Positions 23,959 through 36,895 of a stretch of DNA of 64,000 nucleotides are shown piece by piece; position 1 is the stretch's first letter, and each line of letters starts with the position of its first letter. The notes under the pieces were generated by a model. It had not been told where the DNA came from. It was given only the letters and a program-made list of their open reading frames with translations, and did no database searches. The translations under genes were made by a program, and so were the position numbers. The DNA comes from Coprinus comatus (taxonomy: Eukaryota > Basidiomycota > Agaricomycetes > Agaricales > Agaricaceae): NCBI GenBank assembly GCA_034638255.1, contig JAWPGT010000071.1, forward strand, positions 53,458-117,457, written 5' to 3'.

Positions 23959-25141
23959 GATATAGCGGGATGGGTGGGATGAAGTGGGGTTAGGATAGTT
24001 CTATGATGATCGGGAATGAAAACCGAGGTCGCAAACGACGAGAAATGGATAGAGCACGTACAAGCTGCCTGGGAATGAGGTGATAAGTGGGGAAAGTTTG
24101 TGTACATTAGAGGCTATTCTTGACCTTTTGTAGAACGGAGCATGAGGATGACACGAGCGTCATTAGTTTGTCATTTTCTCGGAACGACTACTGTAAAGGA
24201 CCCTTCCGGAATGTAAAACAGCCCTGGGCATTTCACTTTTGCGGGTATAGGGGAGTTAGACCACTTGATGGTACCATCCCTGGTGCCCCCCTTGAGGTAG
24301 GTATGTTGCGGAGTAGAGGCGAACAATCGATAATCAAAACTCGGAGAGAAATGCATCGATAAGGTCAACCTCCAAGGAGAATACCATTTGTGGTTATTGA
24401 ATTCTCTGAAGCCGTGTTGAACGATTAACCTCATGCAAGAAATGAACATGCATTATCCAAAGTCTAAGGCGTGTAAATTAAGCACGTTGTGATAGAATTG
24501 AGTTGCGGAGTAAGAAATGTGTATAGGATATTGTGTTAGCGTATGGAAAGATTCGGAACTCGGGTATGTGTGCCTGTTCTTGCTATCATAATTGAACGGA
24601 AGCTCGTGGAGAGAAGCTAACGGGAATACTTCCTGCAACGATTAGACCCATTGGTTCACGGGAGTACAAACCAACAAGTTATACTAGCCTTGGCTACCCC
24701 ACGATTGATGCCTTGGATGGGGTCGTTGAATAGTCTCATAATTGAACGAGGCAATAGGCTTTCAGAGTGCGTTTGAAAAGCGCTGGTGGTTATTAGAATA
24801 CTACGTCATTCGAATTCGTAGGTTGCCCCGGTCTCGGATTCAGTTGGATTGACTACTCACATGGCCATTTGCCCAGCCATGCAGCCGCCTCGTGGTGAAG
24901 GAGATTAAGTTGGCTGTGCCGAGAGGTGTTACTAGCTCTGCTTTGTGGCTAGAGTTTGAGGGATGGAACAATCCAAGACAAAATAGACAAGATATTACCC
25001 ATGTGTAGTGAGCATTGGGGACCCTGACAGAGACGATAGTACTTTGGATCCGGGTGGCTAGATTACCTACGTCATTAGAGAGAGAAAAAGCAATTAGTGA
25101 TTGATCATCATCGATTTGTGATCTCCCCTTGCACCACAGCC
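23959..25141. other. Divergent intergenic region
   Basis: It separates the 194-aa gene (minus) from ULA1 (plus). Short open frames at 24120-24640 and 24840-25196 overlap each other on both strands and lack recognisable content. Confidence 0.5.
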
Positions 25142-27191
25142 ATGTCCCAGACAGAGAACCAGGACATAGAATCACTCTCAGCCACCTTTGCCTCACAGTC
25201 TGTCTCTACCTCCAATCTCCCTCGTAAATCCACTTATCTTTTCCAGGGCTCCAGACACAAAAACACGTCGTTATGATCGTCAACTACGCCTGTGGGCTGC
25301 CACTGGTCAAGCAGCACTCGAATCAGCACACCTTCTCGTCTTATCATCCACAGCAACAAGCACGAGCATCCTAAAGAACCTCGTACTTCCTGGTGTGGGC
25401 GCATTCACGATCCTCGATGATGCAATTGTTACACCAGCAGATGCAGGCAACAACTTCTTCCTGCAAGGACCACACAGTATTGGCAAATCTCGCGCAGAAG
25501 AGGCAGTCCGACTACTCTCAGAGTTAAATGAAGGCGTGCAAGGCTACGCAGACACCAGATCGATCGAACAACTCTTGGCCACGGGAAAGAGCGAAGTGTA
25601 CAAATATACCCTCATCATCGCTCATAATCTACCACAGGCACAGCTTCAGAGATTATCAGCTCTTCTTTGGAAAGACGAAGATGCTCCCCCATTGGTCGTA
25701 ATTAGGTCCGCTGGATTCATCGCGGAGTTCTTCATCCAACAACATGAACATACTAGTCAGCACTTTATCTCAGAAACGCCTCGTCTGATCCACATGTGCT
25801 GATCTCTCCTGTATTCTACACAGTCATTGAATCACACTCGGAGAATACTCCTTCTCTTCGTATCGACAAGCCTTTCCCTGCTCTCCTCCAGTATGCACAA
25901 TCATTAGACCTTGATGCCCTTGACCCAACCGATCATGGTCACGTACCATATGTGATTCTGCTCGTAAAAGCAATGGAGAAGTGGAAGTCCGAGGCACGAA
26001 TAATTTTACATATCCCGTCGCATGCTTAAGATGACTTACTCCACATTTTCTTTCTTTCTTAGCACAACAATCTTCCACCTCGATCATATCCTGAGAAGAC
26101 AGAATTCAAAGAACTCATTAGAAGCATGAAACGAAAAGCTGATGAAGAAAACTTTGAAGAGGCAGAGGCACAAGCTTATCGTTCTTGGACGGAAACTAAA
26201 GTTCCAAGTGAAATTAGTGAACTTTTCAATGATCCAAAATTGAATACGTTAGATTCCTCGTGTATGTGATTCTTCCCCGTTATTAACTGTTATGTCCGTT
26301 TTGATTGATATAATATGAATGAATGTTATGTTTTTTTTTTTTTAGCTCCTCCTTTTTTCCATCTTGTTGCGGCTCTCAAAAAGTTCACGGAACAACAACC
26401 TCCAAACACGTTACCTCTTTCAAGTACATTACCTGATATGAAAGCAAGTACGGATGCATATATTGGGTTACAAAGGTTATATAAGGATCAAGCTGAAAGG
26501 GAAAAGGAAATATTTAAAGGGTTTATTTCGAAAGATGTTAAGATTGGTGATGATGTTGTTGATTCTTTTGTTAAAAATGTACATGGGTTGAAGGTTGTTC
26601 GTGGAAAGGCTTGGGGTGCTATTGATAATGATCCATCTGCACTTTGTAAGTGACGTTTCTTTTTTTGTGTGTGTTGATAATGTCTCTTTGCTGATTGTAT
26701 GATTTTATTATTTTTCTTACTAGCTAATGCAGTAACTGTTTCACCAAAACAAGTTGCTATTCATCTTTCACTTTCGGCTCTTTCTTCTTTGAAATCAATA
26801 AATCAAGTTGGCGTTGAAGGAGAAGGAGAGGTACCTATATATGATACGGAAACACTTACTGGTGAAGCTTTGAAATTTTTGATACCAGGTACAGCGTTAC
26901 CTGAACAATTTGAAGATATGATTGGAGAAATGTATGTTTTTTATTATTTTATTTTATTACTCCTTCTCCTCGAATTCTCATTTTTGTGATTTTTTTTATT
27001 TTACATTGCTCATAATTTTAATTGTTTACTTTTATAGTTCTCGATCACCTACAGCAGATTTACCTAATACAGCAGCTTTACTTGGTGGACTTGTTGCTCA
27101 AGAAGTTATTAAAATGATTACGAAACAATATATTCCGATTGAGGGGTATTGTACTGTTGATTTGGTTGAGACTTGGACGGGTATTTTGTAG
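25142..27191 (+). CDS. ULA1: NEDD8-activating enzyme E1 regulatory subunit (ULA1/NAE1)
   Basis: Seven exons (25142-25197, 25247-25755, 25824-25993, 26063-26261, 26346-26645, 26724-26931, 27038-27191) give 531 residues, the usual NAE1 length. DTKTRRYDRQLRLWAATGQ opens the adenylation-like fold; GVGAFTILDD, NNFFLQ, ETPSLRID-type text, KPFPALLQYA, DPTDHGHVPY, WGAIDNDPSAL, LLGGLVAQEVIKMITKQY and the terminal ETWTGIL are all family blocks. With Uba3 it activates NEDD8 for cullin modification. It lacks the catalytic cysteine, as expected for this subunit. Two splice sites are unusual. Intron 1 uses GTCTGT to join SQ to APDTK. Intron 3 fits best as a GC-AG intron at 25994, because only that keeps KSE-HNNLPPRSYPEK in frame. 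The stop is followed by a long T run. Confidence 0.92.
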
Positions 27192-27606
27192 AACTTTTTT
27201 TTTTTTTTTTTTTTTGGTGGAGGGCGGGCGGTTTTCTTTTCTTATCAAATATGAAATACCAATAATATATACCCCGCTTTTTGATATAATTTTTTTTGGA
27301 ATTCTATTTCGCAAGATCAGTGGATACAAGAATGCCGGACGTTTAACAAGATATGATTAAAATTAAAATAAAAGATCCACTTCTCTAGTCATTCTTTTGC
27401 AGCCTACTATTGGATTTCCGTATCTGATAACCATTATACTACCCCTGATTCTTCTTCTTCCTCTTTATCTTTATCTTCGACTGGTTTTGCCTGTTGTTTG
27501 TTCAAGTCATTATTTGGGTCACGACTGTATGGAAAGGATAGAATCGGAATCACTTACTAGTACCCATACGACTGGGACATTACCTTTCATTCGTCGATCA
27601 ATAATA

Positions 27607-29829
27607 TCAAAACAAACCGAAGCTAGTAGTAATTTCTCGTGGCATCATAGTAAGATTTTCGACTTCACGATTCTCAAATCTCTTTTCAAGTTTCCAGAAT
27701 CCTTCATCTTTGTGAATCGTAATGAAATTGATAATGAGACGTTGAATAGCCTCATGGACATATTCACCGTTCCATAAACCAACACAATCATCTGCATTAG
27801 TATTACCTTTCACCCCACCTACCCAATAATGATCAAAACGGATTTGGTCTGCTATAATCCTGTAATAAAGGTAAAAACCGCACTATACTCAGGATGAATT
27901 AGATTATCTTGGAATCAATAATCCAATACGTCCATCATCACATAACTTGTTACTTAGAATCAGGTAGGTAAATGTTAGCCCCCGAACTAGGAAAGGTACT
28001 TTTATTATATCTCTTTGATCCTTTTTTGAGTTTGTAATAGGATCAGCAAGCATGAACCACCATAATAAAAATCCAAATAACAAGACTCTGCATCGTGGTG
28101 AAGGTTTATGACACCTACTTGAAGGGTTTTGTTGTTGTTGTTGTTGTACTCGGATTTTGGTGTGATTTTGATTTCGTTAGTTTCATTACCAAATTCCTTC
28201 ATACGATTAGGGAATGTCTCGCTGTATTTCTCTATTGCAGTATTGACGCTAGGTCGAAATGGAAAGGTGAAAGTTGATGTGGCCCGATTGATAGGAATTG
28301 GACCACCCCTCTGAACTGCTCGCGCCCATGAATATTGGTGTTTCCCTGGTTTACAAATGATCAAGTTAATACTTCATTTGTAAAGTATATCATGACGTGG
28401 GCTTTACCGTTGGTACACGTCGCTCTTCTATTGTATTTTCGTTAACATTAACCGCCCTTTCAAAGTCTATTAACATTGTTATTTAACATTGTTATCGATT
28501 ATTGCTGTAAAACGAGTGTAAATATGAGAAAGCTATTCAAAATGTTTGTAGAAAACTGTACCTTTTGTTTAACAAATACTCAAAAAAGCATATGGGTAGG
28601 TTTTCATCCATATTTGGAGGTGCATAGTGTGTGGGGAGAATGATAATATTCCATGGGCTAACGTCCCGATGCGGAACTTTATGATGTGTATAGAGAGTTC
28701 TCGTAACTAAACAAGTGATTACCAGTTGTCCCCTCCACTGAAAGACGTACTGCTTACCTTCTAAGACATCATATAATGCCACAAGGACATCAAATGGCGT
28801 CTGCGAATCCATGAAACTAGTTCTATAACCCTCAAACCCAGTCCGAATCCTTGTACGGCTTCCTAATCTATTCAGCTCTTCCATGAAGACAGGAACAGGA
28901 GCTCCAGGAATATATACTCGCTCTTGAATCTTGCTTAGAATTTCGTATTCTGAGTACCGACGATCATTGCAGTACTGTTCTTTAACAATGCGAATGGGTC
29001 GAACAAGCGTCAGATGGTAATCCTCGAAGGATCTGAATATGTATGTACGGCGGATGTCACTCTTGATTAGGAGTAATGAGCAGCCCTGGAGAGTGATTTG
29101 CGTTCCATTGGTATTTATACAGGCTGTGATATCAAACCTGGGTTCCCCAGTCCAGGACAGGGCCGTATGCTATTTCTTGCAGTAGGTTGTCCGTCGTAGA
29201 GCCGCAGGAGGAAATGATGTAAGAGGTCATTGTGGAGGTGATAGTTTGTTTCTATCATTTTTGTGTACTTTCCTCCATTCCCATCATACCACGTGAAAGC
29301 CAACCCGTTATTGCTCGTGATAAATAGACCCGCTACTGAGCTGAGGTCAGGGCGACCCTGGAATAGAGAGCGACAATACACGGTAGCCTGGTGAAAGCAC
29401 TCATCCTCGTTCCCTTGTTTTGTTGAAAGTTCGCAAATAGCTTCGATTTAGACCCAAGGTACTACCACACGACATTCAGGTTTGCAAGCCACGATGTTCG
29501 GCTTGCAGCTAGTCCCTGGTGGCTGCTGAATGGGAGCTACAGGTTCCAAATTGCGAAACTCAATTACTATTATGACGGTTAGATCTCAGAAAACATTTGT
29601 GATGAATTTGACTTACGAGCCGGTCCATCACTGGACAGACGTTTAATGACACAATTAATGGAATCTACAACTTCTTCCAAAGAACCAAAGTACAGGTCTT
29701 TCAAAGCGAGCAGAACCTCCAATGGTATAGAATGGCCGCACTGCCCTTTATTCTGGGGACACAATGGTTGAAGGAATAACCAGTGCTAATTTGTGTCAGA
29801 TATTTCTCAGGAGACAATTTTGATGCCAT
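27607..29829 (-). CDS. FunK1-type fungal protein kinase
   Basis: Pieces of a FunK1-like kinase lie in order on the minus strand: about 29579-29764 (LEVLLALKDLYFGSLEEVV), 29115-29381 (FQGRPDLSSVAGLFITSNNG), 28537-29110 (RPIRIVKEQYCNDRRYSEYEIL, then the catalytic loop PHRDVSPWNI near 28670), 28005-28364 (WARAVQRGGPIP and HDAESCYLDFYY, the counterpart of the H-D-x-E-S block) and 27607-27830. Pfam Pkinase_fungal proteins carry HRDxSxxN with this downstream HDxES segment. ATG 29829 (MASKLSPEKYL) is a plausible start, but the link to the next exon is not resolved. Introns are 50-160 nt. Catalytic Asp is present, so activity is plausible. FunK1 genes are multicopy and fast-evolving; targets are mostly unknown. 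Confidence 0.7.
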
Positions 29830-30159
29830 CGTTATTTAATGAGGTAGTGGTTAGAGCATGAACGTTAGATGCAAGACAACTTAGATTTTATGTACTGGAG
29901 TGTCACGTGTTGGGATTAAAAATAAACAACGGAATATTCCGGTGCCACAGCCATTTACACCAGCCCCTTGAATACAACACTTCTCCCAAATACGTCTATC
30001 TTCTTGGGTTATACAAATTCCTCCTTCCCAGTCATAATAATTTGCGCACGTGCTCAAGGGCTGGGTGTACACAGCCAACTTGCCTGGGATGAGCAGGGAC
30101 GAGCACGGAAAAGGCCGGCGACTTACCATCCAGTTTTTGGCCTCTGACTGCCGTTCGAC
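29830..30159. other. Divergent intergenic region
   Basis: It lies between the FunK1 kinase (minus) and the F-box gene (plus). A minus-strand frame at 29881-30129 has no recognised content. Confidence 0.45.
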
Positions 30160-31924
30160 ATGAACATGCTTAATCTACCACCAGAAACTATCTTTGAGAT
30201 TCTATCTTGGGCTCACTGGAGAGATGTACTTCGCATACGACAGGTAATAATTAACTTTTATCAGGTTTGTTTACCCGAACTCAACATTAACAGACTTGTA
30301 AATGGCTATTGGCGATAACTTGCTCTAAAGCTCTTTGGTCTAATATCATCAAGAATCACAATCACTCTCTTTCATCCGAATTGATATGTTATCAATCTAC
30401 TATGCCGGTTTTATCTTCCATTCTCAATAAACCGGTGAATATTATACTTCGGAAGAACTGGAACGAATTTTTCGTAGGGCTAGAGTTGCTGAACGGGTTT
30501 GGAAGTTGGGTTTGAGGTTGAAGAATGAAGTAATACTTCCTCAAAATCACAAAAATATTCTTCCAATGAATGAATATGACACTTTTATTCGACATTTACA
30601 TATCCTTCGTAATGGACGATGGGGAATATTTTTCAGTGATGCTTTGATTTCAATGAGTTATTGCGATATGGATCAAGAATTATTTCAACCTATTCCTTTT
30701 GAATTGGCACCGACATCAATACCATTGCCACCTTCTGACTTTCCGAAATTAATTGCGATTGACGAAGATCATTTTAATCCTTTACTTTCATGTCATATTT
30801 TGATACCTTTTCTTGTGGAAAGTTCGATATCAATATCAAGGTTTGAAGTTTGGCATGTAACTCTTGTGATTGATGGTTTGGGGAAGGAAGCTGGACTTCG
30901 AGCGAATAGAGAGTTGAGGATTTTGGTTCCTTTTCTTCAAAGTTATCATTTAGATCAGTACTTTTTGAAGTCGACGTCACTTTCGAGAGATCGGATTGCT
31001 TGTGTACTTGATACACATCGTTCTACATACTGTGTTATTCTCATTTTTGATTGGAGAGGAAGGCATGGCGAGAATAATGAAGAAGCTCAAGTTGATAGTT
31101 GGAGGATTATTATGAATCCAAGAGGGTGTCTCGTACGTCTTACAATTATCATTCCTTTGGGCCTTTGTGTTCTTATTGATTGCGGGTCTTAGGTTTCGAG
31201 ACATGGAAGAACGGAAGGTTCAATACAACTCATACCGAACGACAGAATAATCGTAACAGAAGGAAGTACACTAAAGTTATTCGATTACTCAAATCTCAAA
31301 ATTTTCACTATCAAAAACTTCAATCTCAACCTCGATTCTCCTGATCCAGAATATACACCAAAACCAATATGGGAAATGGGATTACCTTTATATTATGGCC
31401 AAATCAGAATCTCGGATGCCTTTCATGTTGAAGACAAAACATATGGAAGATTGATACGCTTGGTCTTTTTGAATGCTGAAGAAATTGGTGGATTGACGAT
31501 TTTTCCTCCTCTTTCTTTTGATGATGGAGGTTCTAATAAAGCGAATACTAGGCGAATGGTAGTAATGAAACAACGGTTGATGAATATCAGAGATACGACT
31601 ACAGTTTTCAATGAAAAAATGGCTTTTATCGGATATGAATTTGGTGTTGGATGGAGAGAGAATAGGCAATCTTTTGTTTTGCTCTCGTATAAATGGGTTG
31701 ATGAAAGTATAGTCGAGTCGCAATCACACTCTCACCAAAGTTTTAGTGGCGTTGAACCTGGATGTCAGAGTCGTGAAGTAAAAATTCGGTGCGGTTGTGC
31801 TAGGAATAATTCTACAATAGGTAGAATTTATGTTGGATTGGCAGCTGGAAGGATTGTTACGATTAACATGCGTCGTGGTGTTTGCATTACGGATTTAGTG
31901 GATTCCGATACGATACATAAGTAG
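30160..31924 (+). CDS. F-box protein, apparent frame break near 30434
   Basis: The first exon encodes MNMLNLPPETIFEILSWAHW and WRDVLRIRQ, a typical F-box start; after an intron TCKWLLAITCSKALWSNII completes it. F-box proteins recruit substrates to SCF ubiquitin ligases through Skp1. Downstream, exon 3 runs to 31132 and continues after an intron at 31193 (VSRHGRTEGSIQL) to the stop at 31924; this C-terminal part looks like the beta-rich region usual in these mushroom proteins. Between LSSILNKP and the next expected block, YTSEELERIFRRARVAERVW, the frame changes at about 30429-30435 (AAACCGG). No intron of plausible size fits, so one base appears missing. It is either a recent pseudogene or a consensus error. 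Confidence 0.7.
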
Positions 31925-33850
31925 TTTGTTGTGGTCCGGTTATCATTTTAAAATGAAAATGTTACACGTCTTTTTTAAATTGAGCCTGGACTCATGTGGG
32001 GTTTCGAAGACTTCGAAGACTCCACTCAACGCGTGTAGTTGTACATCCTGCTAGCGAACTACTGACGATTCTCCATGCATCTATAGCCTATTATCACCAC
32101 AAACTCTCTATAATATAATTTTACATATCTTATATTAATAGTAACGGCAACTTGAACTTTATGCTGTATTGTCATACTACGTATGTTAATGACTAATGAT
32201 AAAGATGATGCAATAATTTTAATCCTTGGTAGTACTATACAATATGTTAGTGTAAAGAACACTACTATTCAGAATTGCTAGAAGTCGAAGGCAGCAGGCT
32301 GGAGTCCTTGAGGCTCGGGCGTCTGAATTCAGCTAGACTACATGGAGAAACTGAAACTGGATCGTCTAGTATTTTTGAATTTACCCTGAGCCTTTGAGGC
32401 TGCCCCTTCAATGCGCTGCGCTCAGTGCTCACTGGCGGTTAAATCATTTGATTCGGAACACACTTTTCCCCTTAGTTCCTCGGACTCATCTTGAATTCGG
32501 ATGGTGGGTTGAACAACTACTTACAACTTTAATCCAGTGTGAAATTACTTTTTGTCAATGCGAGAACCCATGTGCTTTCGAAGTACGGTAATATATTATA
32601 CCTCACGATTTATAAGGAACCGAAATAAACTGAAACTGGCAATGACTTTGTCAAGTAGCGCCTTGGAAATCGGAGCTGACAGGTGTCTGCATGGAAAAGA
32701 AATGTAGAGTGCTTTATTTTCGTAGCGCTTTCTTCTCATGCTTTATTGATACCGGCGGCGGCGTAACATCAACATCGACTGCACAGTCGTTTCATGTTGG
32801 TGGTGATCATCGTCATTATCGATAATTTTGAATCGCATAATTACTAATTAGAGCACGTTGGTTCACAATAGTGTTTTTGGAATCCTATTGGTTTATATTT
32901 AGTACTCAGATATGCTATCTTTCGTCGCGGTGTTTGCCTGGTAAGCGCTTAGTTTTTTATTCCCATGCCGCAGATACCCCTCCGGTTAATGGCTGTGCTG
33001 TGTGATGTATATACTTTCCACCCATTACACTAAAGGGAGATGATAATCCTAGATTCCTACTTGCGGCGATCCTAAATACCGCAGTTGTTTCTTTTTCTTC
33101 TTTTTTTCTTCTGGTATATGTAAATACTGGTATGTCAAGGTGGCGTAAAGGCTTGCCTGACTATGTACACCTGCCATTTTCCATCTCAAATTCATCCCTT
33201 CCAAGATTATTCGTCGACAAAAAAATTCCGAGTATGGTGATGATGTAATGGAACCGAATAGTACTAACTTGGTTAAGCCGTGATGCATGTTGGTTTCAAC
33301 ACACCTGTTTCCACGGCTCCAACCATACAGCGTGCAAAAAAAATAAAGGTGTGTAGTATACATGTAAGTTAGTTCCACACGATGGTATCCATAGTTCATC
33401 ATTATCATGATTCTCCCCATTTTTAACATACTTATCATAATCTGAACCCCGAGTCCTCATAGCTTACTACATACCTTCGCCTCAACCCAGCCTCACCCCG
33501 AATACTATTATTAAACGACACGAGAGACTCAATTAACTAATATCCTCCAAGTCGACGTGTAGTGGGTACTAATCGCCACATTAAGAGGAAGATTGAATCT
33601 AAGTTCTTGGATCTCTACACCACGGTATTCATGAGCTAGAGCTCCGGATCAGGATCGGTAGATGTATGCATGGGGGGGGAAAGATTTTAGGTATAAATGA
33701 TTCGTTGGAATTGGGGCGTCCAATCATAACCTCAAAACACACCCCTACCACACAGTAACCTCTCGGGTACATACTACGTACCTCCTTCTCAAGACAATCA
33801 GCCACTCAGTCTCAGCTTTATCTTCTGCTTCGGTCGTTTCTCCGGTAGTC
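31925..33850. other. Long intergenic region, no supported gene
   Basis: About 1.9 kb without a supported gene. It probably carries the P450 promoter in its last few hundred bases. Minus-strand frames at 33049-33438 and 33745-33939 show no domain. Confidence 0.5.
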
Positions 33851-36457
33851 ATGGTCATGGTTTCAGGACCTTCCAACGCCGGAATCACTTTCGAGTCACT
33901 TTCTAGTACCTTCCAACCTCTTCGCAGCTTCTTTGCCACTCAGGCTTGGATAATTTTGGGCTTTTATTTTGTTGTGGTATCCTTGCTCGGAAATATAATA
34001 TGGGAATGGTTTGTCAAGTATCGCACTAATCCCAGTGGTTTACCATATCCGCCTGGTCCGAAACCCCTACCTATCGTTGGGAATTTGTTTGATTTTGCGA
34101 GAGAGAATGAAAGTGCTGCGTATCTCCAAATGGCGCACAAATACGGTAAGCAAATTCTTATTTGAATTAAGATTTCAAGTCCTCGGAGGCTGGATACTGA
34201 ACGTATCAATGCATTGATAAATAGGCGACCTGGTTTTCCTTAGTGCTCTAGGCAAAAACATACTCATCGTCAATAATTTTCAAACTGCAAATGAACTCTT
34301 CGAGAAGCGGTCTATCAATTATTCAGATCGTTATGAGTCCCCGATGATCAACCATTTGTGAGTTTTCTAGGTTTCTTCATTCTTCCGTTTGGTAGGGCTG
34401 GTATCGGACTTCGGTACTTGATAGCAGTCGGTCAAGCTTTAAGTAATTGGTACTTATACTTTATTTCACTATATTACTCTAGGATGGGCTGGGATTGGAG
34501 CTTTGGTCATATGCCATATGGTAAGTTTATCATATCTCCCCAATGATCTCAATAAGATTTGAAAATGTTATTCAAACAGGCGAACGTTGGAAAAACCATC
34601 GAAAAATGTTTCATAGACAATTCCAACAATCCGTTGCTCCAATATATTGGTCTGTCCAACTTAAAGCGGCGCACGCTTTGTTAGGTCACATTCTAAATGA
34701 GAACGATAAACTCATAAATCATCTTCGGCAGTGAGTGTAAAGTTTTTATTTTATTCCTTCATGGGTAAAAGTATCTCAATGCCTCTTTTTTAAAATAAAG
34801 TAATGCTGCGAGCGTTATAATGGGAGTTGTATATGGTATCAAAGTGTCACCTCAAGATGATAGGTATATCTCCGTCGCGGAGACCGCGTTAGACGGGATG
34901 GCTAGAGCGGCTAATCCAGGAGCTTTCTTGGTTGATCTTATACCGAGCTGTAAGTACTACTACAAACCTAATATCTATAATGAAGGCTGACATTGTATTT
35001 TCCGTAATTCAGTAAAACATGTACCGTATGTGGAACTCTACGGAATAGATGGATGCCGTTTGTGTTGACACACTTATTAGCTCTTGGATGCCGGGTGCTG
35101 GTTTTAAGGATAAAGCCAGGTTTTGGAGAAACGCCGTTATGGAAATGAGGAATGCGCCTTTTGAAACTGTCGTGAATGCTTTTGTGTGTATTTCTTCTCA
35201 CATAATATCCCCATTGCTCTTAACGTTTGCTTCCGATCTTGGGTGAGAAATAACAGAAAAGTGGTACTGCCCAACCTTGTTTCGTCACCAATGTCCTTTC
35301 GGAACTAGAAAATAAAGCGAATAAGGAAGAGGAAATGGATCAAGTTAGGAACTGTGCTGGTCTTGCATATGCTGGTGCGTTTTAATTACTACCCCACTTC
35401 ACGTCTCGAAGTTTATCTGAGATACCGCGATATAGCCGGCGCAGAAAGTGTATGTCATTTAAAGTTATGTGTCCGGTAGTAAACCATTGCTCATAAAACG
35501 TTTCCTTTTTTTATAGAGTGTATCTACTCTGTCCTCTTTCTTCTTGGCTATGGTGTTACATCCAGAAGTGCAGAAAAAGGCCCGTGAAGAGCTCGACCAT
35601 GTTGTAGGTCGGGGAAGATTACCCGACTTCACCGATCGTGGTTCACTTCCTTATATCACTGCAATTACAAAGGAAGTTCTAAGGTGACCACTTCATTTTG
35701 TACAGTTAAAAATGGAGAACCAGTGCTCACCAATTATATTTAGGTGGAATCCAGTCGCACCTCTTGGTAAGTCGACCCAAGATATAGAATACTTGGCGCT
35801 CATGATGATAATAGGTTTGCCTCATATGGCCACCGAAAATGATGAATATAAGGGTTATTTCATTCCCGCTGGAACTCTAATTATGGGTAATACCTGGTCA
35901 GTGATTTTGAAGTTTTCAAAAGAAAAACTGAGGTACCGAACGCTAACCCATTACTTTAAAATTGAAAACAGGGCTATCCTACATGACCCCGAAACCTTTC
36001 CAGCTCCTCTTACCTTTAATCCAGATCGATTCCTAAACGAACCAGATGGTCAACAATTCTCACCTAATGATCCTTTATCTACGGCTTTCGGTTATGGAAG
36101 AAGAACTTGTCCTGGTAGATTCATGGCTGAAGCTCAATTATGGATCTCTATAGCTTGTATTTTGTCTGTGTTCGATGTTAGACCTGGGAAGGATGAGAAT
36201 GGGGATTTGGTTAAAGTAGAAGCTAAGTTTTCTTCTGGTATGATTTGGTGAGTTTTCAACTTTGTTAGTTCTCGGTTCTCAGTCTTTCCTCTTCCCCTCT
36301 CTCTTTTTCTTTTTCTTTTTCTTTGTATTTGGGGCGACGTTATACTGATTTTGGGATAAATAAATCAAGTCATCCACTTCCTTTCAGTTACTCCATATCT
36401 CCTCGTGATGAACGTTCTAAACATCTCATTGAGCAGACTGTACTCTTAGATGCATGA
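33851..36457 (+). CDS. Cytochrome P450 monooxygenase
   Basis: At least ten exons chain from ATG 33851 to TGA 36457. The N-terminus has a membrane anchor ([19 protein letters not shown]) and the Pro-rich hinge [14 protein letters not shown]. Helix C shows [15 protein letters not shown], the I-helix oxygen-binding segment AGAES followed by [14 protein letters not shown], the K-helix ExxR as KEVLR, the FNPDRF block and the haem-binding loop [12 protein letters not shown] with the Cys ligand. All essential motifs are intact. It would be an ER-bound class II P450 using cytochrome P450 reductase. The sequence resembles the CYP64/O-methylsterigmatocystin-oxidoreductase-like group that is expanded in mushrooms, but the clan call is by eye. 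The last exon, after the intron at about 36249, encodes [20 protein letters not shown]. No biosynthetic partner genes are visible. Confidence 0.88.
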
Positions 36458-36528
36458 AATGATTGTAGTATAGCATCGTATTTTTACTCAATAGATTCCT
36501 GATAAATCATATGCACTGAATTAATAAC

Positions 36529-36613
36529 GCATTAATGGGGTAGTGGTAACCTGGGTCGTTGCCATTCGAGTGTTTGACTCGACCCGCCGGGGGTTCGATT
36601 CCCTCTTAATGCA
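36529..36613 (+). tRNA. tRNA-Gly(GCC) with 14-nt intron
   Basis: The acceptor stem GCATTAA pairs with TTAATGC, the D-loop contains AGTGGTAA, and the T-arm is GGGGG-TTCGATT-CCCTC with one G-T pair. The anticodon stem GGTCG/CGACC encloses loop TTGCCA-T, with anticodon GCC at 36561-36563. A 14-nt intron (36565-36578) follows the base 3' of the anticodon, the canonical site. A T run soon after the 3' end (about 36628) can serve as Pol III terminator. A second copy at 46554 is identical outside the intron. Confidence 0.92.
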
Positions 36614-36895
36614 TTGGGCCACATTTCCTCATTTTTCTTTCCCTTCACTTTAAATTGAGATAGTGTACCTGTCCTTTTTCCCTGGAACGGTCGTATTTCA
36701 ACTGAACCCTCCTCACACCGGCAAAGTTCGAAGTTAACCGACAACATTTGTGACGGTACCGGGACCATACAAAGCCAAAATAAGTAATAAGAGCAAGACA
36801 TGTACCAACGTTTACGGAAAAAGAAATTAAATTAAATAAAGGAAAAACTCTCAAAAATCTAAAGGAAAAAGCCTTACCAACGTTTCGAAATTAAA

